DNA of 64,000 nt from Pyxicephalus adspersus (lineage: Eukaryota > Chordata > Amphibia > Anura > Pyxicephalidae), in the NCBI RefSeq assembly GCF_032062135.1, contig NC_092859.1, positions 159,771,210-159,835,209 of the forward strand, read 5' to 3'. Shown piece by piece: positions 1-10,987 of the stretch (within the stretch, counting starts at the first letter, position 1; the number at the start of each line of letters is the position of its first letter). Under the pieces are notes generated by a model that worked only from the letters and a program-made list of their open reading frames with translations, was not told the origin of the DNA and made no database searches. Both the position numbers and the translations under genes were made by a program.

Positions 1-60
1 GGAATTCAATTGTTTTATTACAAATCATTTGCTATTAGTTAACAAATATTTTTAATCCTG

Positions 61-148
61 AACCAGATCCATCACAGGTTTGCTGGATCATCCAGGTTTT
101 CCCATGATAGCTCATCTTCTCCATTCTTGGAGAGCTTTAATTATGCCC
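61..148 (+). repeat. Interspersed repeat, TTTGCTGGATCA family
   Basis: CAGGTTTGCTGGATCATCCA to TTGGAGAGCTTTAATTATGC. A second copy is at 63382-63460 with the same order of motifs. Confidence 0.6.
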
Positions 149-671
149 ATTGTGTGTGCCACCAGCAATCCGCTGCCCCTGGATCTGTGATCATTGTATA
201 TTAATTATGGTGAACAAAGATAAAATGAATGATACCAGTACAATGAAAAGCGTCTGGTCGCTGTGCAGCGTTATCTCTCCGCATTACTATTTATCTGCAA
301 GGCTTTATTTAACAAGCCCATGTATGTAACTTGTTTCCCTCCTGAAGGGGTTAACAAGCCAAGTGCTAAATAAAGCCTGGAAGTTGTCCCCTTGTTAGCT
401 TTTATAAATAAACTTCACTTCATTCCTTATCTGTGAATGCAGAGAACCTTCCCAGCTCACACCTCTTATCTCCAGGCCTGGATCCAGGGATGACATCAGG
501 GGAGGATTGGGCTCCGGGGGACCCCGAGAAGATAAATTCTCAGACGATTGTTACATCAGGGGTAATTATTGTGCAGAGTGATCAGTGAATGCCACCGATG
601 GTCCATAATGAGTGCTTGCTGGATAGAGATCAATACCCCCTATTGTTGCTGGCCAGTGCCAAGTGATCCCA

Positions 672-993
672 TTTTTATTATTTATTATTACACAGAATTT
701 ATATAGCACCAACATGTTACACAGCGCTGTACAAAGTCCATAGTCATGTGACTAGCTGTGCCTCAAAAGAGCTCACAATATAATGTCCCTAACATACTGT
801 AGTCATTATTACAGTCCAAGGACAATTTGGGGGGGAAGCCAATTACCCTAACTGCATGTTTTTGGAATGTTGGAGGAAACCCACACAGACACGGTGGAGA
901 ACCTGCAAACTCCATGCAGATAGTGTGCTGGCTAAATTTTAACCTGGGACCCAGCGCTGCAAAGGCCGGAGTGCTAACCACTGAGCCACCGTG
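672..993 (-). mobile_element. tRNA-headed SINE
   Basis: On the minus strand it begins with the tRNA-like CGGTGGCTCAGTGGTTAGCA, passes through a body with GGAGTTTGCAGGTTCTCC, and ends with a GCGCTGTGTAACATGTTGGT-type L2 tail and TAATAATAA. The head contains an A-box-like TGGCTCAGTGG; the B-box is degraded. Confidence 0.75.
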
Positions 994-1469
994 TTTGTTG
1001 GTGGTCTGTGGGGTGTTTAAAATCAGGGGGTCAGTGCTGGGTGCATCATTTTGTTGGTGGCCCATGATAAGTGCTTGTGTTTGTTGATGGTCTGTGGTGG
1101 GTGCACTGTAATATTGGAGCACACATGCAAGAACTAAAATCTTAGCAATAGTTTGATCCAAGAAAATATTCTGACTGCCCTTGGAATTAGCAAAATTGAT
1201 TTGTTTGCTGGTGGTGAACACTGGGTGTTCTAGCATTGTGCTTTATATATTTATAGTCCCTGCACTATGGACATTCTCCTGGGACCATTGCATTTGGTGA
1301 AAAGTCTCATCTGACCCCGTTAGCTTCACCTTAGTGGCAAGAAACTTCTAGACAGAAACACATGGCAGATCTCAGAGAAGTTTGACCTGACAGGCTGCAG
1401 AAACTCCAAAGGTATTGGCAGTGCAGCTTTCAGGATCTCCTCTGCCTCCCATCACTTTCCTAATGGTCT
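994..1469. other. Unassigned interval
   Basis: It starts with three TTGTTGGTGGTCTGTGG-like short repeats (994-1110). Otherwise nothing recognised. Confidence 0.5.
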
Positions 1470-1578
1470 CACCAATGCTTTGTACAGGATTATGTCTCCA
1501 TCTCTGCAGTCTATTCCTCTTTTATTACAAGAAAGTACTTTACTAGCTTTAGATATTGCAGCTTGGCATTGCATGCTG
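1470..1578 (-). mobile_element. CR1/L2-type LINE internal fragment
   Basis: This segment from ACCAATGCTTTGTACAGG to GGCATTGCATGCTG is almost identical to 16230-16336 in the same orientation. It codes on the minus strand for the LYKALVTPHLE region. Confidence 0.85.
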
Positions 1579-2349
1579 AGGCTGGGGGCCGAGGGCCGAT
1601 ATCACAATCTGAACCACAAATTGCAGCATGGCAGATGAGTAAATCACAAGATATGCAGAGCAGAATTACAAATCTTTAGGCAAACAGTTCACATATAGAA
1701 TATTCATGTAAATTCTTTATTTAGTTGTACTTTATGGAAATATAATGATTGGTTGCTGCAAGTTAAAATGGATCAAAGAGGTCTAATAAATGATTTCTTC
1801 TAAAAACACACAAATGTATTGGGTTCAGATACTTGGTGAAAGTTGTGTCATTTTTGGGTGAAAATATTTAGACGGCTCTGTGTTAGGTGTGATACACATG
1901 GTAATTTCAGTAAATCTACATGATTGTAGTGAGAATTCCCAAACATTGCATTGTTATTCGGTTCTGGGAGGAAGGGAAGGGCATGCTGGAGGGGCCACCA
2001 TGACACTACATCACTAAAACGAAATATGTACCAGAGGTGACCATTGCCTTGGGGTGAAGATCTATTCATGTATTGTCCTATGCTTATAAACTGATAGGAT
2101 ACTTCCTAAATATTGATGTATTCTTTATAATTTAAGGAAAATGTGTGAACATTGGTGGACAGCGGAATACTAAAGTAAGCTAATGGAACCCAACAACTGG
2201 TTTGTTTGACTGCAAAGGCCAACTAATGAAAATATAATACTGATTGTTTGCTATTAAATACACAACTTCCTTATATAAGAAAATTTTGTTTTTATGTCCC
2301 ATTCATACCTGTTATTACTATGCTTAATGAAACACACGGCAGTGGCCAT
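1579..2349. other. Unassigned AT-rich interval
   Basis: No ORF, exon or repeat family recognised. It lies downstream of the GCK stop. Confidence 0.5.
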
Positions 2350-2432
2350 TTACAACCCCTATTTTATGTACAGCACTGCGTAATATGTTGGCGCTATATA
2401 AATCCTGTTTATTAATATTTATAATAATAATA
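2350..2432 (+). mobile_element. L2-type 3' tail
   Basis: CCCCTATTTTATGTACAGCA then TGTTGGCGCTATATAAATCC, followed by an ATAATAATAA run. This is the common anuran L2 end. Confidence 0.7.
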
Positions 2433-2849
2433 ACTTCTGTAATGTCAGCAATTCTTGCTCCCCATCAGAAAGTCCGAGAAGTGGTTTTAAGAGTGAGTGG
2501 GCTTTACGTAGAGCAATGATTGCCCTCTTCAGCAATATCGGTATAAGAGACGTAGGCTGGACCACCAGCTAACCGAAGTCCATGGACCAGTTAAGAAAAC
2601 CTTTACCAATCACCATTTATCCCACCGGCGCTGGATTTAGCAAACATCACATTACAACCTCTTAAGAAAATGGTGGGAAAATTGGGGTTTTTTTCGGGAC
2701 TGTGAAGAGCTTCAGGGGCAATCAGTGGAGCAGAGCTGACATCTCCCCTCCCCTGATTGCTCTTGCAGCCCTTTACTAGTTGTATGTGTTCATGGATAGG
2801 ATACTCTATCCAGGATAAGAAATAGTGCTCCCTGATTGGCCGAGGGAAG

Positions 2850-3133
2850 CACTAGAGGTTTTAAATGGGGAAACTTTTCCCCATTTAACCTCTAGTGCCG
2901 GAGATCACACACTGTTCTCAATGCCACGGCCGCATTCATTGAGAAGATCCCCGGCACTAGAGGCTAAATGAGGACAAGTCTCCCCATTCATTCATGTCTA
3001 GTGCTCTGTGATTGGCTGGGGAAAGGAAAATCCTGATGACGCTTGAGCTGTCCTCAGGGTTTACCTTTTCTCAGCCAATCACAGAGCACTAGGGGTGATG
3101 AATGGGGAGATTTGTCCTCAATTAACCTCTACT
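2850..3133. repeat. Nested inverted repeats beside an assembly gap
   Basis: One pair is 2850-2870 with 2879-2897 (CACTAGAGG...CCTCTAGTG). A second is a perfect 21-bp inverted repeat at 2998-3018 and 3072-3092, whose arms continue imperfectly outward to about 2955 and 3133. Its loop is 53 bp. No transposase is present. Confidence 0.75.
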
Positions 3134-3238
3134 GCCCGGGGATCCCACACTGATAGGAGGATTCCTACAGCTGTGCAGCCATGGGAATCATTCTGTCATT
3201 GTGGGATAACCTGTAAAAAAATTAAAGTTAGTTACACG

Positions 3239-3837
3239 NNNNNNNNNNNNNNNNNNNNNNNNNNNNNNNNNNNNNNNNNNNNNNNNNNNNNNNNNNNNNN
3301 NNNNNNNNNNNNNNNNNNNNNNNNNNNNNNNNNNNNNNNNNNNNNNNNNNNNNNNNNNNNNNNNNNNNNNNNNNNNNNNNNNNNNNNNNNNNNNNNNNNN
3401 NNNNNNNNNNNNNNNNNNNNNNNNNNNNNNNNNNNNNNNNNNNNNNNNNNNNNNNNNNNNNNNNNNNNNNNNNNNNNNNNNNNNNNNNNNNNNNNNNNNN
3501 NNNNNNNNNNNNNNNNNNNNNNNNNNNNNNNNNNNNNNNNNNNNNNNNNNNNNNNNNNNNNNNNNNNNNNNNNNNNNNNNNNNNNNNNNNNNNNNNNNNN
3601 NNNNNNNNNNNNNNNNNNNNNNNNNNNNNNNNNNNNNNNNNNNNNNNNNNNNNNNNNNNNNNNNNNNNNNNNNNNNNNNNNNNNNNNNNNNNNNNNNNNN
3701 NNNNNNNNNNNNNNNNNNNNNNNNNNNNNNNNNNNNNNNNNNNNNNNNNNNNNNNNNNNNNNNNNNNNNNNNNNNNNNNNNNNNNNNNNNNNNNNNNNNN
3801 NNNNNNNNNNNNNNNNNNNNNNNNNNNNNNNNNNNNN
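3239..3837. other. Assembly gap
   Basis: 599 N next to the nested inverted repeats at 2850-3133. Confidence 1.
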
Positions 3838-4084
3838 ATATATTTTATTGAATAATATAATGTCTAAATATATATATTAGATACATCAAAGGTATACAAG
3901 ACAATAATAGTGTTCAGGTAATATATGGTTGTTGTGTTACAGAGTTTGTCATTTCCCTGCAGTCATTTCCATGGGTTGATACATTGGTATCACCCATTAT
4001 AACTTGCAGTCATTACTCTGAAGCTGCAATAATTCATAGAGATCGATGCATGACATCATTCCCTGGTGAGATGCTGCAAATAAA

Positions 4085-4476
4085 GTTTATCCATTGTCCA
4101 TAGGTCTGTAGGTTTATCCATGGTCTATAGGTCCCTAGGATTATCCATTGTCCGTAGGTTTATCCATTGTCCGTAGGTCCGTAGGTTTATCTATTGTCCG
4201 TAGGTCCGTAGGCTTATACATTGTCCGTAGGGCCGTAGGTTTATCCATTGTCCGTAGGTCCCTAGGTTTATCCATGGTCTATAGGTCCCTAGGTTTATCC
4301 ATGGTCTATAGGTCCCTAGGTTTATCCATGGTCCGTAGGTCCCTAGGTTTATCTATTGTCTGTAGGTCCCTAGGTTTATCTATTGTCCGTAGGTCCGTAG
4401 GTTTATCCATTGTCCGTAGGTCCGTAGGTTTATCCATTGTCCGTAGGTCCGTAGGTTTATCCATTGTCCGTAGGTC
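4085..4476. repeat. 27-bp minisatellite
   Basis: About 14 units with consensus TTTATCCATTGTCCGTAGG plus TCCGTAGG; some units have a variant GGTCTATAGGTCCCTAGG half. The unit is nine codons long, so long frames are open on both strands, but they encode only the repeat. Confidence 0.92.
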
Positions 4477-5018
4477 ATTCCGTCGTGTCCTGACCATGCG
4501 GTACACAAAGATGAACCCACTGTAATCAATTACCTGAGAATTTCCACAGGAGGAATATTACTAAAGGAGTCAGTATTTCATACTACACAAATGGAGTCAA
4601 TATACTGATCCTTTTTTCTTAATGTTTTTGAACTCTTATGAGGTAAGTTACCATTTCTTATCATTGTCTATCCAGATGACCGTTGTTGGATGCTGCAGGA
4701 TTGTGAAAGGCATTCTCTGTAAATACATGTAAGATTCCACATAGTGAAGGTGGCCGTATCCGGTGGTAATTGGTGTTTGTCATTGTAGATCGGCGTTACT
4801 GGTACTGTATTGGTAGGATCAAACTATACAACGTTCTTCCGCACATATGTTGAGTGGACAGTGTGAGCAAAGCTGTGGCAGTTCTGTAGCCTTCCTTTAT
4901 ATATATTGGACACTTGGCTGAAGGCTCTGCCAGTATTGGCTCCGGTTAGCCGGAGACTGGGTACATCTTGGCAGTGGGTATGGAAACAGTCATCCAGGCA
5001 GACATAGCGGTCCAACGG

Positions 5019-5163
5019 CTAACGTCCAATAAGATAAGCCATTTTATAAGCCACCGCAGATATCAGAGCCGCTCCTCTGCCACTACCTTCCTCTGATTGG
5101 ATGAAGGTGACATCACAACAAGGGGCCAACTTGTGAACTGTAGCATGAAACTTGTCCTTGAAA
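5019..5163 (-). CDS. GCK: GCK exon 10, C-terminus and stop
   Basis: After a ctcttcag acceptor the frame reads [12 protein letters not shown], then [19 protein letters not shown] and a short tail ending LIGR with TAG at 5021-5019. Human exon 10 has FKERFHASVRRL...[27 protein letters not shown] is the adenosine-binding element of hexokinases. The 1.9 kb between this exon and exon 8 contains an LTR-like element and a CR1 tail but no recognisable exon 9. Confidence 0.9.
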
Positions 5164-5688
5164 CTGAAGAGAAAAAACAATATGGCGTCAGCTCACCAAT
5201 CGGATCTGGTCTAGATGTATCATATTGAGTGAGCAGAAAGGTTTATTATTGCAGAAGGGGCAGGTGATATCCCTGACTTGTACAATGCCGGGTATCCTGG
5301 CATACCTCCAGGCACTGGCAATAGATAATCTCCTGTGGGCATGCACAGAACTTAGGCTGCATACAACGTGTTAAATTATTATTTCAGGAACCGATCTTTT
5401 ATGATCCTTCCTGGTGACAAAAGAGAGATAGATGAACAAAAGCGATGTTCTATGGAGAGGGAAGTGGCACCCCCTTAGCTCCATATTTCACTTGTATTGC
5501 GGTTGTTCATTGTTGATCGCTCATGGATCCGCTTATAGATCCATGAATGACACTGGGTGACCATTGTTCACATGTCAGATTCTCACCTGAGATGAGCCCG
5601 GCCATTCCTATTGGGCAAGAATCATCAGACATGTGCGCATAGCCTCATGGCTGGCCTGGACAGTCAAGATAGTCAAAGATCTAAAAAC

Positions 5689-6413
5689 TGTCACACTTAC
5701 CTCTTCCTCACTAAAGCACAGGGGTCTCTCTACTGCACAAGTAGGCAGTTCTGACCCTGAGCGTGCCTACTCTTCCAGGTTTTATCAGTTTTACCCATCT
5801 CACCGGCCAATCAGGAGATAGACTGTTAACCATCCCTAGCTATTTAGCTGGCTCAGACTCAGCACTCAGCGTTCATGCCATGTGTCTCCACTAGTGCCAA
5901 GCCCCCTAGCTCTGCTGAGCATTTCCTCTACACCTGCTGTTTAATTCAATGCTCTCCCTGTCCAGCTCCCGTGTTTACACCTTGTTGCCCCGTCTGTTGT
6001 TTCCCAGCCAATTCCCTTGTGCTGTTCCAGTGTTCCTCTGTGTCTTTGGATATTCCTGCATCACCTGTGCCTCCTGTTGCTTCCAGTGTTCTCTGTGTTC
6101 CCTGTGTCCTGGGTGTCTATTTCCTGGGTCCCTGATATTGGACCTGGCTTGTGACCTGACGTCTCTAGCTTGCTGCCTGCCTCGATCCCGGCAGTTCTTC
6201 CGCCTAGTGATTTGGTTCTGTGTATCCTCCTGCCCACCCTGGTGTGCCCAAGGGCCGCAACCTGGCAGTAACCAGGCAACATCCTCACCACTAGAGGCTC
6301 TGGAGAAGACCTGCTTACTGTTTAGACTCTGCACCTTGGCCCTTCTCAGGGCCCACACCATGTCTGTGCAAGCCATAGCGCCCCCTAGGGGCCCCGTCTC
6401 TCAAAGTGTGACA
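5689..6413. mobile_element. Probable solo LTR-like element
   Basis: The 725-bp block starts TGTCACACTT and ends AAGTGTGACA, a perfect 10-bp inverted terminus of the TG...CA kind seen in LTRs. The interior is C/T-rich with long spurious open frames. No 5-bp target-site duplication is evident (AAAAC versus CCCTC), and no retroviral gene is nearby. It lies between GCK exons 8 and 10. Confidence 0.45.
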
Positions 6414-6550
6414 CCCTCGAAGGACAAGGTGAAGATGACAACATTCACACCAGTCCCTTCTGCAATAAACAACCTTCCTGCTCGCAGTTTTTACTATTTA
6501 AGATTGTTAGTTTTAGTTCCACTGCAATAAATTTCCAAGGATGATGCAGA

Positions 6551-6868
6551 GAAGTAGTTTTAGCAACTATTATAGATTGCTTTAAGAAAAAGCTGGATGA
6601 TTTCTAGAAGCACAGAATATAACTGGGGATTAAGGATTTAAAGTAAAAATAACAGAGACTGCTGATCCAGGGAATATCCGATTGTCTCATGGAATCAGAA
6701 GGAAGTTTTTCCACCGTTGAAGCAAATTGTACCCGGGGTTTTTTTTTGCCTTCCTCTGGACCAAATATGTCTTATAGGGTTTTATATCTGGGATATGTTT
6801 ATTTACCTAGGGGGTGAACTTTTTTTTATCTTTGTCTTTTTTTAACCAAACGATGTACCTATGTTAAG
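6551..6868 (+). mobile_element. CR1/L2-type LINE 3' tail
   Basis: AAAAGCTGGATGATTTCTAG and the following 280 bp repeat the 3' end of the 15766-16515 element in the opposite orientation. It lies between GCK exons 8 and 10, where exon 9 should be. Confidence 0.8.
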
Positions 6869-7049
6869 GAGCCATACATACTATATGTTCAATACACTTG
6901 CATTGCATTTTGCCCACACAAGAGAGTGGGTTGGGTTCTTCTATAATTTTGGGTTGGGTTGGGTTCTTCTATAACAAAACACTTTTGAATTGCTCCTATA
7001 TTCTGGTACTAAATCAATCTGATTCATTTCCCAGGTGTGGCGTCCTTAC

Positions 7050-7205
7050 CCTTCTATTTGAGACACAAATTGTGTTTCAAAACTTCCCCTTGTCTTCAGT
7101 TTTTCAGAGGCTTCTCCACCAAACAGCAGATTTTCATTCACCATTTTCATCAGAACCAGCCTGACCAGCTCCCCCATGTACTTCCCTCCGATCATCTTCT
7201 CATAG
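7050..7205 (-). CDS. GCK: GCK exon 8
   Basis: The 156-bp exon starts after gtgcag and ends before gtaagg. It encodes [18 protein letters not shown], then [10 protein letters not shown] and a terminal [11 protein letters not shown]. Human exon 8 has the same length and reads [18 protein letters not shown]. The joining codon (CT from exon 7, C here) restores Leu. No disabling change is seen. Confidence 0.93.
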
Positions 7206-7278
7206 CTGCACCATGTAAGATAAAGGGAAAAATAAAGATTATTACAGACTTATTACAGACTGAATTTACTATCTAGCT

Positions 7279-7423
7279 CAGGGGTGCCCACACTCTTTTG
7301 GCTTGTGAGCTACTTTTAAAACGATCAGGTCAAAGTGATCTACCAACAATAAAAACTTGGACCTAATAAAGTTTATTTTAAAGGCAGGGCTCCACGATCT
7401 ACTCCACCTGTTGGGGGCCCCTG
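7279..7423. mobile_element. hAT-type miniature element in GCK intron 7
   Basis: Starts CAGGGGTGCCCACACTC and ends GGGGGCCCCTG, flanked by ATCTAGCT and ATCTAGAT (7 of 8 identical), an 8-bp target-site duplication typical of hAT. It is 145 bp and lies between GCK exons 7 and 8. Confidence 0.75.
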
Positions 7424-7793
7424 ATCTAGATGGCCCCACAGCCTCGGAGTGTTCTAATAGTCCCAATGCACATTCTATATTTTACTTGTTCCTGACGACC
7501 ATCAAGGTAGCCAGTAATTCCTTTTTACATTAAAGGAACACTCAAAATCTCGACCAGTGGTGATGGAAAATATATGAGACTCATAGAAAGTTATTTTGTG
7601 GCCATCAGACCAATAAATTATCATTTTACAGCTTTATTGCTCGTTACGCTATCTAAGGGGTTCCCAGGCCAGAGCAATAATATCGGTAACAATGTCACAT
7701 TTTATGTGGCCCTTGAATGGTGTTCACTGCACGGGGGCCACAAAAAAAGTAACCATTCATGGAGACAGAGAGGACAAGGTTTTGCATCCTTAC

Positions 7794-7864
7794 AGTTGCT
7801 GACCAGGATTTAGTGAGCCTTCATCTATCACTCGATCATATTCCAGACGGAAGTCTTCCAGCTC
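7794..7864 (-). pseudogene. GCK: GCK exon 7, 3' remnant
   Basis: The segment reads ELEDFRLEYDRVIDEG then SLNPGQQL, ending in the donor CT|gtaagg. It matches the end of glucokinase exon 7 (human ELDEFLLEYDR...NPGQQL). The expected exon is 184 bp, but recognisable homology stops at about 7864. Further 5', the frame stays open (GSGTNA at about 7957-7940) but the rest does not align with the expected CYMEE...RMCVNTEWGAFG stretch. That part may be repeat sequence joined to the exon. Confidence 0.7.
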
Positions 7865-8153
7865 AATGGAAGCGGTTGGCCACTCGAGGGTTGCAAGAAG
7901 CAACATATTGCGATCACAATCCACCACAAGCGCGCTGCAACTGGCTGCATTGGTTCCGCTCCCATTGAATGGAAATGGATGACCCTGCTGCAGACCGCTG
8001 TGGTCAGTTACAAGTCCGAAATTAGCTGCACTTTGGAACAAATTTGAAATCAAAGTATAGGTTACGTTCTCTAAACATGGGGTCAGTCCATGGTGATAAG
8101 TCAAGAAAGGAAAATGGCGGTAAGTATCGGTAATCAATATTATGTCTTCTCAC

Positions 8154-8308
8154 CAGCTCTGCAGTTCCGGTCATGGCATCTTCAGGAATTGAATACATTT
8201 TGTGCTTTGTTTCTACTTTCCACTGTCCTTCCAGATCCTCTCCGACTTTCACCAGCATTACACGGAAATTGGTGCCACCGAGGTCCAATGCCAGGAAATC
8301 ACCAACCT
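8154..8308 (-). CDS. GCK: GCK exon 3
   Basis: The 155-bp exon has acceptor ttattcag and donor gtgaga. It encodes [20 protein letters not shown], then [24 protein letters not shown] is the hexokinase phosphate-binding loop. Length and phase match mammalian exon 3. Only about 290 bp separate it from the exon 7 remnant, leaving no room for exons 4-6. Confidence 0.93.
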
Positions 8309-9152
8309 CTGAATAAAAGGGAAACGTTACAATGACAACCCCAATACAGAGCTTGGTAAGGCCAATAGATTATTAGATTATGAAAGTAGCAGGAAAATGT
8401 AATACAGAAAATCCCAACCCTTCTGTGTCATGACACCAGGACATTCAGGGCTCACTGATATGGAGAGGTAATGCAAGTTATGGCGCACTTTCATTGAAAA
8501 TGTATGAACTGCCATCACATTGCAATGTAATAAACAAAGAACAAAGAGGAAATATTATAAACTGGGTCAGGTTATATTTTAAGTTTATTATTTTGATGGT
8601 TTAAATCATATTTACGTTTTTTTGAATCTTTAGTAAACCAGAAAACTTAGAATTTACACGAATAGTATAATATTTATTTGGGTTGTGAAGGTTCCCCTTG
8701 AAGTATCAGCGTGATGTGTGCCAACCCCCGGGAGAGCAATAGACACTTAGAAAAGTTTGGATTAGTTTCAAACTCAAACAAACAATCCAAATAGTTTGAA
8801 GATGCAGAAAGGAGAGTCGCAGATTTCGCAGATTGGCTTCTTCAGGGAGCGGTAACGATTGGTGTGTCCATTCAAGTAAAAGGGTCCTCTGATCACCATT
8901 GTTGTACTTATGTTTGGAATATATTTATATTTGTTTATATGTACAGAAATCAAAGCACTGATCACAACCATGCAAAATCTGATTGGCCACTTACAAATCT
9001 GGTGATATAAAGAACAAAATAATTGGCTACCATCACCACTTCTGTATAATAATACTCCTATAGCGCTAACAGGGAGAGGGGTGCAGTGCTGAAACAGCTA
9101 AAGGACTAAAAGTTGGGACTGGGATTTTTAAATGTTTGAGAGAGACCAGATA

Positions 9153-9155
9153 ATA

Positions 9156-9189
<34 letters not shown>

Positions 9190-9203
9190 ATTATTATTAT
9201 TAC
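9153..9203. repeat. (ATT)n microsatellite
   Basis: ATT triplets, shorter in the duplicate copy at 13438-13461, which gives a length difference between the two blocks. Confidence 0.95.
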
Positions 9204-9249
9204 TATCAGTGCTGGCCAGGATGAAGTATGGGGGCAATAAATCTACACA

Positions 9250-9500
9250 CAATATACACGGAAGACGTCTCAAACTGTCTATGGCTGTAATAAAACATCA
9301 AATCTGTTTATTAAACTAATATTAAAACAGGATACAATTTAATAATATTTTAGATCATATTGGTCGCAATTGAAGGTTCAAGGTTTTGACAATTTTCAAA
9401 TATTATTTATATGAATCCCAACACGTTTCGCAGGAATAACCTGCTTGTTCAGGGGAATATCACGTGTAGAGAATCACAGCCATCTTTAATGGTTTTAATT
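9250..9500. repeat. Repeat carrying an AACACGTTTCGC core
   Basis: AT-rich repeat with CCCAACACGTTTCGCAGG and CTGCTTGTTCAGGGGAAT. A second copy is in the duplicated block at 13530-13755. Related cores occur near 11231, 22118 and 36290. Confidence 0.5.
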
Positions 9501-9935
9501 AGAGCCAGGGTAGATTAGCCTTTAGGGTAAATATCATACAACCTAAGACTGTGCTTCAGGGCAGGCTAGCTTAATACACCATCAAGGGGTAACTAGCATA
9601 TATGTGTTCACATTAAGGAGTCAATAACCCATGATGGGGTATCAAAATGCCGATCATACCCTGCAACTAGTAATCCAAGTTAACCCACTTTTTTACGGTA
9701 GATTTGTTACTAATGAGCGAAGGTACAAATCCACCAATTCACTTTCTTTTCATGATTGGTTTGAAGATTTGCTCAGGGAATCTATCCTAGAAAAGGTTCT
9801 CACTTTCTAAGAGACCCCAGATGTAAAGTAAATTAAACCTAACATTCAAATCAGAATTGTAGCATTAGAAAGCAATACAGTAAATCAGAAATCCAACTCC
9901 AGCCGATACGTCTTGCCTGGAATAGGTTAGGAAGG

Positions 9936-10015
9936 GGTTATTATTAATTAATTATTAAACAGGTTTTATATAGCGCCAACATATTACGCAGCGCTGTACA
10001 TTAAATAGGGGTTCA
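9936..10015 (-). mobile_element. L2-type 3' tail
   Basis: TATATAGCGCCAACATATTA and GCGCTGTACATTAAATAGGG, preceded by an AT-rich run, are the reverse complement of the L2 tail. Confidence 0.7.
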
Positions 10016-10535
10016 TTGCTTTCCAGGTCTTTACAGGGAAATTTACCTTTACTTTATGTCAGGTCCCCAGGACAGGATGAGGGTAAAATCCCAACCAACA
10101 TCAACACCAAGAAATGTTCATTGTGTACGCTGAGTTCATGAAAATACATTTGGTCTAAGTTTCTCCTGAAAATTCTGCGTATTTATTTCTGATATGCTTC
10201 TGTGCCTAGGCATTCTTGTCCTGTAGCGTTATAAATGTTTAATGAGATCGCTGGCTCCGCTGCCTCTGACCGCCGAGTCAAACTTTGATTATTTCGGAAT
10301 TGATTTGTTAAATCTGAATAACTCCTAAAATTAAAATTTCTAAAATAAATTCATAAAAGGTAAATTTTAGACTTATAGCTGCTTTACCAAATTTTTAGGA
10401 TAAAATGACTTTACCTTTTTCTTTTTGGGCCAATTCAAAATTTCAATTTGTTCCCCAATAACAGCACGAATTTCTGTTTAAATTTAAAATTTTACCATCA
10501 CCTACACTGCCAAAATCTCTCGGCTTCTGTCTTTC

Positions 10536-10730
10536 TCATTTTAATAATAATGAATATTATTAATATTGTTATTGTTATTATTATTAATAATAAACAGGAT
10601 GTATATAGCGCCAACATATTAGGCAGCTCTGTACTTTAAATAGGGGTTTCCAATGACAGACAGATACAGACAGTGATACAGGAGGAGGAGAGGACCCTGC
10701 CCCGAAGAGCTTACAATCTAGGAGGTGGGG
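10536..10730 (-). mobile_element. L2-type 3' end, longer copy
   Basis: Besides TATATAGCGCCAACATATTA it retains GACAGACAGATACAGACAGT and AAGAGCTTACAATCTAGGAG, the segment upstream of the tail. It directly adjoins a 43-bp minisatellite. Confidence 0.72.
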
Positions 10731-10745
10731 GAAGTATCACACAGA

Positions 10746-10987
10746 GGGATTTGTGTATCAGGTAGGTAGGTGGGGGAGGAGCTGGGGGGGGATTTGTGTA
10801 TCAGGTAGGTAGGTGGGGGAGGAGCTGTGGAGGGATTTGTGTATCAGGTAGGTAGGTGGGGGAGGAGCTGTGGGGGGATTTGTGTATCAGGTAGGTAGGT
10901 GGGGGAGGAGCTGTGGAGGGATTTGTGCAATAGGTAGGTAGGTGGGGGAGGAGCTGTGGAGGGTTTTGTGTATCAGGTAGGTAGGTT
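10746..10987. repeat. 43-bp minisatellite
   Basis: Between five and six units of GATTTGTGTATCAGGTAGG, TAGGTGGGGGAGGAGCTG and TGGAGG. Nearly identical units suggest recent expansion. It lies in the 2.2-kb spacer that is missing from the second duplicated block. Confidence 0.92.

Noticed and set aside
4085..4476. CRISPR-like array
   Set aside because: Units are contiguous with no unique spacers, in a vertebrate genome; it is a minisatellite.
5570..5640. GCGCACATGT and GGCCGGGCTCATC on the minus strand, resembling the GCK exon 9 AHMCSAGLAGVI region
   Set aside because: Reading frame breaks at once with stops and the order does not fit; it looks like a common frog interspersed repeat.
5875..6530. 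Open frames of 86, 193 and 133 residues on both strands
   Set aside because: Low-complexity Cys/Pro/Ser-rich composition within the LTR-like repeat; no domain, no splice context.
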